Source of the DNA: Spirochaetaceae bacterium
Lineage (GTDB): Bacteria; Spirochaetota; Spirochaetia; DSM-27196; SKKC01
DNA: 8,050 bases
NCBI GenBank assembly: GCA_003554375.1
Contig: PWGF01000115.1
Coordinates: forward strand, 1-8,050
Direction: 5' to 3'
In this document: positions 5,386 to 8,050 of the stretch, one piece after another
Position numbering within the stretch: position 1 is the stretch's first letter
Layout of the letters: every line of letters starts with the position of its first letter
Notes under the pieces: generated by a model
Databases searched by the model: none
Seen by the model: the letters and a program-made list of their open reading frames with translations, nothing else
Told to the model about the DNA's origin: nothing
Position numbers and translations under genes: made by a program

Positions 5386-6942
5386 ATGAACGGCAACGGC
5401 AACAAAGCCCCATATCTGCTGGCACACGACCTCGGAACCACCGGCGACAAGGCCGTCCTGTACTCGACCGACGGGCGCCAGATCGGCGCGTGCTCGGTCG
5501 CCTACCCCACCAACTATCCCGCACCCCACTTCGTGGAGCAGGAGCCCACCCAGTGGTGGGATGCCGTCTGCCGGGCCACCCGGAAGCTCCTCCAGCAGAC
5601 CGGAATCCAGCCGGAGGCAGTCGCGGCAGTGAGCTTCAGCGCCCACATGATGGGATGCCTCCTCGTCGACGAGCACCTCAGCCCGCTCCGCCCTTCGATT
5701 ATCTGGGCGGACACCCGGGCAGAGCAGGAAGCCCGCCGGCTGGAAGAGCACCTCGGCGCCGAGCACGTCTATAAGATCACCGGCCACCGGGTGAGCTCCT
5801 CATACACCGCCGCCAAGATCGCCTGGCTCAAGCGGCACGAGCCCGACACCTACCGCAAGGCCCGATATAGCTTGCAGGCAAAGGACTACATCATCTACCG
5901 ACTGACCGGCCAAGTCGTCACCGACTACTCCGACGCATGCGGGACCAACCTCTTCGACCTGCGTAGCCGGCAGTGGTCCGCCGAGATCGCCGACGCCCTC
6001 GACATCGACGTCTCACTCATGCCCGAGCCCGTCGCCTCCACCCAACAGGTAGGCCACATAACCTCGGAAGCCGCCGCCGACACCGGCCTCGCCCCCGGCA
6101 CCCCCGTCGTCGCCGGAGGGGGCGACGGTGCCTGCGCCGCCACCGGCGCCGGCGTCACCGAGCCCGGTTCCACCTACGTGGTGATCGGCACCTCCGCCTG
6201 GATCGCCACCGTCTCCCAAGAGCCGCTCTTCGACCCCGAGATGCGCACCTTCAACTGGATCACCAACGACGGCGCGCGCTACTCCCCGTGCGGGACCATG
6301 CAGAGCGCCGGCTTCTCCTATGCGTGGCTCCGTGACCTCATTCTGCAAATTACCGACAAATCATCCGAGGAGCTCGACCACATTCTCTCTACGGCACTGG
6401 ACGGGACCACCGTCGGCGCCGGCGGCGTGCTCTTCCTCCCCTATCTCATGGGTGAGCGCAGTCCCCGGTGGAACCCGCGTGCCCGCGGCACGTTCGTCGG
6501 CCTCACCGCCCAAACCGGCCCCGGCGAGCTCGTCCGCAGCGTCCTCGAGGGAGTCGCCCTCAACCTCAAGTCGATCCTGAACGCCTTCGGGCCGGACCAG
6601 CTCCCCGCCGAGATCACCGCAATCGGCGGCGGCGCCACCAACGACCGGTGGATCCCGATTCTCGCTTCAGCCTGGAACAAGCGCATTCTCATCCCGCGAC
6701 ACCTCGACGACGCCACATCGCTCGGCGCAGCCATCTGTGCCGGCGTCGGCGCCTCAGTCCTCGACGATCTCTCGATTGCGCGCCGGTTCAACCCCGTCGA
6801 GCGCGAAGTCGCCCCCGACCCCCACGCCGCGCAGCTCTACGAGCAATACCACCAGCTCTTCGACCAAACCTACCGGCACCTCACCGGAGTATACGACCGC
6901 CTCGACGAGCTCGCCGCACCAAGCCCGGAGCACAACGGCTAA
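5386..6942 (+). CDS. FGGY-family carbohydrate kinase, xylulokinase-like
   Basis: A 518-residue cytosolic ATP-dependent sugar kinase, usual length for the family. GCGGAGG lies 8 bases before ATG 5386. The N-terminal FGGY domain (about 11-255) has the ATP/phosphate motif HDLGTTGDKAVLY with Asp15, the WADTRAEQEARRL segment (107-119), and GGGDGACAATGAG with Asp247 as the likely catalytic base. The C-terminal domain (about 260-455) has the GTSAWIA start, GGVLFLPYLMGERSPRWNPRARGTFVGL (346-373), the GGGATNDRW adenine-pocket motif (414-422) and TSLGAAICAGVG. Overall it most resembles xylulokinases, giving D-xylulose 5-phosphate for the pentose phosphate pathway. However, the substrate-contact segment reads SAHMMG (85-90) where E. 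coli XylB has GQMHG, so the sugar may not be xylulose. No isomerase, dehydrogenase or transporter gene adjoins it on the same strand. Confidence 0.9.
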   Translation: MNGNGNKAPYLLAHDLGTTGDKAVLYSTDGRQIGACSVAYPTNYPAPHFVEQEPTQWWDAVCRATRKLLQQTGIQPEAVAAVSFSAHMMGCLLVDEHLSPLRPSIIWADTRAEQEARRLEEHLGAEHVYKITGHRVSSSYTAAKIAWLKRHEPDTYRKARYSLQAKDYIIYRLTGQVVTDYSDACGTNLFDLRSRQWSAEIADALDIDVSLMPEPVASTQQVGHITSEAAADTGLAPGTPVVAGGGDGACAATGAGVTEPGSTYVVIGTSAWIATVSQEPLFDPEMRTFNWITNDGARYSPCGTMQSAGFSYAWLRDLILQITDKSSEELDHILSTALDGTTVGAGGVLFLPYLMGERSPRWNPRARGTFVGLTAQTGPGELVRSVLEGVALNLKSILNAFGPDQLPAEITAIGGGATNDRWIPILASAWNKRILIPRHLDDATSLGAAICAGVGASVLDDLSIARRFNPVEREVAPDPHAAQLYEQYHQLFDQTYRHLTGVYDRLDELAAPSPEHNG

Positions 6943-6964
6943 ACCGCAGGGCCGGCCCGGCGCG

Positions 6965-7000
6965 CCGTGCATCACCTGCAGAACGATCCTCGCCGGCACC
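6965..7000 (+). pseudogene. Possible relic of a deaminase zinc-motif region (PCITC)
   Basis: This stretch reads PCITCRTILAGT and matches the deaminase gene at 7645-7680 (PCITCSKILAAA) at 30 of 36 bases, with a 14-base exact run followed by a 10-base exact run and no gaps. Flanks on either side do not match, so only the zinc-binding loop region is shared. It may be the remnant of a second deaminase copy or a short local duplication. Chance similarity in GC-rich DNA is not excluded. Confidence 0.3.
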
Positions 7001-7059
7001 CAACACCCCCGCAAGCCCGTTCAGCCCCAGGAGGGGGATCAGGTATTCCCCCCCGCTCC

Positions 7060-7091
7060 ATCCCGGCCGCGCGCAGCCGCGCGCCCGGGAT
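7060..7091 (+). repeat. 13-bp GC-rich hairpin with a 2-base bulge
   Basis: ATCCCGG (7060-7066) pairs with CCGGGAT (7085-7091), and GCGCGC (7069-7074) with GCGCGC (7079-7084), leaving a CC bulge and the loop AGCC. It lies about 120 bases after the kinase stop codon. The strength suggests a transcript 3'-end structure for the kinase, although TCCGCTCC follows rather than a T-run. Confidence 0.5.
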
Positions 7092-7163
7092 TCCGCTCCC
7101 CCCTACCAGGGGCTCGGCTCCGCCCGCCTGCTCGCGTCCAACCGCCACACGCGCAGACCCGCG

Positions 7164-7235
7164 CGCGGCGCGCGGGCCGTTCCGAAAACGGCCGGGGCGT
7201 GGAGGCTGCGCGGATCAGGCCGCGGCGCGCGGGCC
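7164..7235. repeat. 15-base exact direct repeat pair
   Basis: CGCGGCGCGCGGGCC occurs at 7164-7178 and again at 7221-7235, 57 bases apart. The first copy is part of a CCCGCGCG/CGCGCGGG stem. The second lies just upstream of the deaminase. Low complexity makes chance partly plausible. Confidence 0.5.
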
Positions 7236-7278
7236 CCCGGGTAGCATCTCTTCCCATAATCCGGCATCATCCGTACCC

Positions 7279-7776
7279 ATGAAGCCCAATTTCTCCCCCG
7301 ACGCCGACGTCGACGCCGCGCTCCTCGAGCAGATCGCCGGCGCCACCGAGAACCTCGAAGGCCGCCCCTCGTGGGACGCCTACTTCATGGCCACCGCGCT
7401 GCTCCTCGCCTCACGCTCCAGCTGCGAGCGGCTCCACGTGGGGTGTGTCGTCGTCTCCGGCGGCGACAACCCCAACCGCATCATCGCCGCCGGCTACAAC
7501 GGCTTTCTCCCCGGCGCCGCGCACCACTCGCGCGTTCGCGACGGCCACGAGCAGGCCACCGTCCACGCCGAGCAAAACGCAGTCGCCGACGCCGCCCGCC
7601 GCGGCGTGAAGCTCGACGGCGCACGCATCTACGTCACCCACGTCCCCTGCATCACCTGCAGCAAAATCCTCGCCGCCGCCGGCATCCGCGAAATCATCTA
7701 CCGCTACGACTACCGCCCCGACCCCCTTGTCCCGGAGATCCTTGCCGAGAGCGGCGTGAAGCTCACCAAGCTCTAG
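7279..7776 (+). CDS. dCMP deaminase-family zinc hydrolase (ComEB-like)
   Basis: A 165-residue cytosolic deaminase; family members convert dCMP to dUMP, the precursor for dTMP synthesis. The core opens with RPSWDAYFMATALLLASRSSC (29-49) and LHVGCVVVS, then AAGYNGFLPGAAH. Zinc and catalytic residues are all present: His96 and Glu98 in TVHAEQNAV, and Cys124 and Cys127 in VPCITCSKIL. It closes with the expected REIIYRYDYRPD strand. ATG 7279 is chosen because it leaves a normal short N-terminal extension; no Shine-Dalgarno sequence precedes it (CATCATCCGTACCC), which is unusual beside the other genes here. A longer in-frame reading upstream would run through the GC-rich hairpin spacer and is rejected. 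Substrate could be dCMP or a related cytidine compound; the family call is firm, the exact substrate is not. It stands alone, without thymidylate synthase or competence genes nearby. Confidence 0.9.
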   Translation: MKPNFSPDADVDAALLEQIAGATENLEGRPSWDAYFMATALLLASRSSCERLHVGCVVVSGGDNPNRIIAAGYNGFLPGAAHHSRVRDGHEQATVHAEQNAVADAARRGVKLDGARIYVTHVPCITCSKILAAAGIREIIYRYDYRPDPLVPEILAESGVKLTKL

Positions 7777-7885
7777 CCCACCCCGCCTCCCAAATGCCGG
7801 CCCCAGGGACCACACACCCTCGCACACCACACACCGCACGCCCCTCGAGCAGCCCCCGCACCGCGCCCGCCCCAAAAAACAAGAA
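7777..7885 (+). terminator. C-rich, T-poor 3' untranslated stretch, possible Rho-dependent termination region
   Basis: Immediately after the deaminase stop codon the plus strand becomes C-dominated with very few Ts and several CACACC units, ending in AAAAAACAAG. No stable stem is seen in the first 100 bases. Long unstructured C-rich RNA is what Rho utilisation sites look like, so this may end the deaminase transcript. The assignment is by composition only. Confidence 0.35.
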
Positions 7886-7919
7886 TTCCCGCCGTACCCC
7901 CTGTACTACTAGGTGAAGA

Positions 7920-7945
7920 GCGTCTTCCCGCCTGACGGGAGGCGC
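7920..7945. repeat. 10-bp hairpin with one bulge, overlapping the next promoter
   Basis: GCG (7920-7922) and CTTCCCG (7924-7930) pair with CGGGAGG (7936-7942) and CGC (7943-7945) around the loop CCTGA, with T7923 bulged and one G-U pair. It contains the -35 box of the next gene, so it could serve as a 3'-end structure for the upstream transcript, as an operator, or both. Confidence 0.45.
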
Positions 7946-7960
7946 CGCTGATGCTATAGT
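7932..7960 (+). promoter_or_regulatory. Candidate extended -10 sigma70-type promoter of the last gene
   Basis: CTGACG (7932-7937), a 17-base spacer and TATAGT (7955-7960) preceded by TGC form a good promoter. The expected transcription start near 7967 falls inside the ribosome-binding site GGAGG (7964-7968), so the transcript would be nearly leaderless. Confidence 0.5.
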
Positions 7961-7975
7961 AGAGGAGGAATGCAG

Positions 7976-8050
7976 ATGAGCGACCAGCAGCTCGAAGCAA
8001 TTGGCTCATACGTCAAGTCCCATCTCCCCCAGTGGCTCGCGGAGATCGCA
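7976..8050 (+). CDS. 5' end of an unrecognised gene (cut by window edge)
   Basis: Only 25 codons are visible, reading MSDQQLEAIGSYVKSHLP and then QWLAEIA. ATG 7976 is preferred because GAGGAGG ends 7 bases before it; an in-frame ATG at 7970 is only one base from that site. The visible part is a soluble-looking amphipathic helix without a signal peptide or membrane segment. I do not recognise the family. Its own promoter appears to lie directly upstream, separating it from the deaminase. Confidence 0.7.
   Translation, partial: MSDQQLEAIGSYVKSHLPQWLAEIA

Larger units (their letters stand above)
6943..7278. other. GC-rich hairpin-dense spacer between kinase and deaminase genes
   Basis: No gene is supported in these 336 bases. 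It holds a deaminase-like 36-base stretch (6965-7000) and a run of stems: GGGGGA/TCCCCC (7033-7038 / 7047-7052), a 13-bp bulged hairpin (7060-7091), CCCCT/AGGGG (7100-7112), CCCGCGCG/CGCGCGGG (7158-7176) and GGCCGTT/AACGGCC (7175-7193). A 15-base direct repeat is at 7164-7178 and 7221-7235. CATAAT (7255-7260) could be a -10 box for the deaminase but has no good -35. Any of the first stems could end kinase transcripts, though none has a U-tract. Confidence 0.65.

Noticed and set aside
6967..7278. N-terminal extension of the deaminase through the spacer
   Set aside because: The added residues are Pro/Arg/Ala-rich with no family counterpart, and ATG 7279 gives the normal deaminase length.
6468..7282. 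Plus-strand open frames running from the kinase into the GC-rich spacer (Arg/Pro/Ser-rich products)
   Set aside because: They start inside the kinase in other frames and have the biased composition expected of GC-rich shadow frames. Only the 36-base PCITC-like stretch within is worth note.
7371..7916. Arg-rich plus-strand frame over the deaminase
   Set aside because: It is the +1 shadow of the deaminase reading frame; the zinc motifs lie in the other frame.
1..8050. CRISPR array, insertion sequence or attachment site
   Set aside because: No regularly spaced direct repeats, transposase or integrase reading frame, or terminal inverted repeats with target duplications are visible.

Overview
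The window is GC-rich chromosomal DNA from a free-living heterotrophic bacterium. The best lineage guess is a spirochaete (Spirochaetota). It rests mainly on the solute-binding protein, whose Sec signal ends in an Ala/Gly-rich junction followed by an acidic stretch with no lipobox Cys, a style common in that phylum. No rRNA, tRNA, mobile element or CRISPR array is visible, so the lineage is a weak inference.

Left block (1-3608): a divergent carbohydrate or aldehyde catabolic locus. On the minus strand lie an NAD(P)-dependent aldehyde dehydrogenase and then the 5' part of an ABC-transporter extracellular solute-binding protein that runs off the left edge. A 9-bp hairpin separates them. Facing away on the plus strand is an IclR-family regulator. 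The 358-base space between the divergent starts holds recognisable sigma70-like promoters for both sides and several palindromes or repeated motifs that are good operator candidates. The simplest reading is that the IclR protein controls uptake and oxidation of a small sugar- or aldehyde-derived substrate, and its own gene.

Middle block (3609-5109): a 346-base spacer with two tandem palindromes, then a lipoprotein that fuses a cysteine-containing domain related to the N-terminal part of split-Soret cytochromes (C_GCAxxG_C_C-like) to a C-terminal FMN-binding domain. The latter carries the SGAT motif to which FMN is covalently attached by ApbE in other proteins. This looks like a cell-surface or periplasmic redox carrier in which a flavin replaces the haem part, and it is the most novel object in the window.

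Right block (5110-8050): a strong hairpin, a two-copy tandem repeat, an FGGY-family carbohydrate kinase (xylulokinase-like), a 336-base GC-rich spacer packed with hairpins, a dCMP-deaminase-family enzyme, a C-rich untranslated stretch, and the first 25 codons of an unrecognised gene. The GC-rich spacer also contains a 36-base stretch, 30/36 identical to the PCITC zinc-motif region of the downstream deaminase, which could be a relic of a deaminase copy or of a local recombination event. From the kinase onwards the genes prefer C-ending codons more strongly than the left block does.
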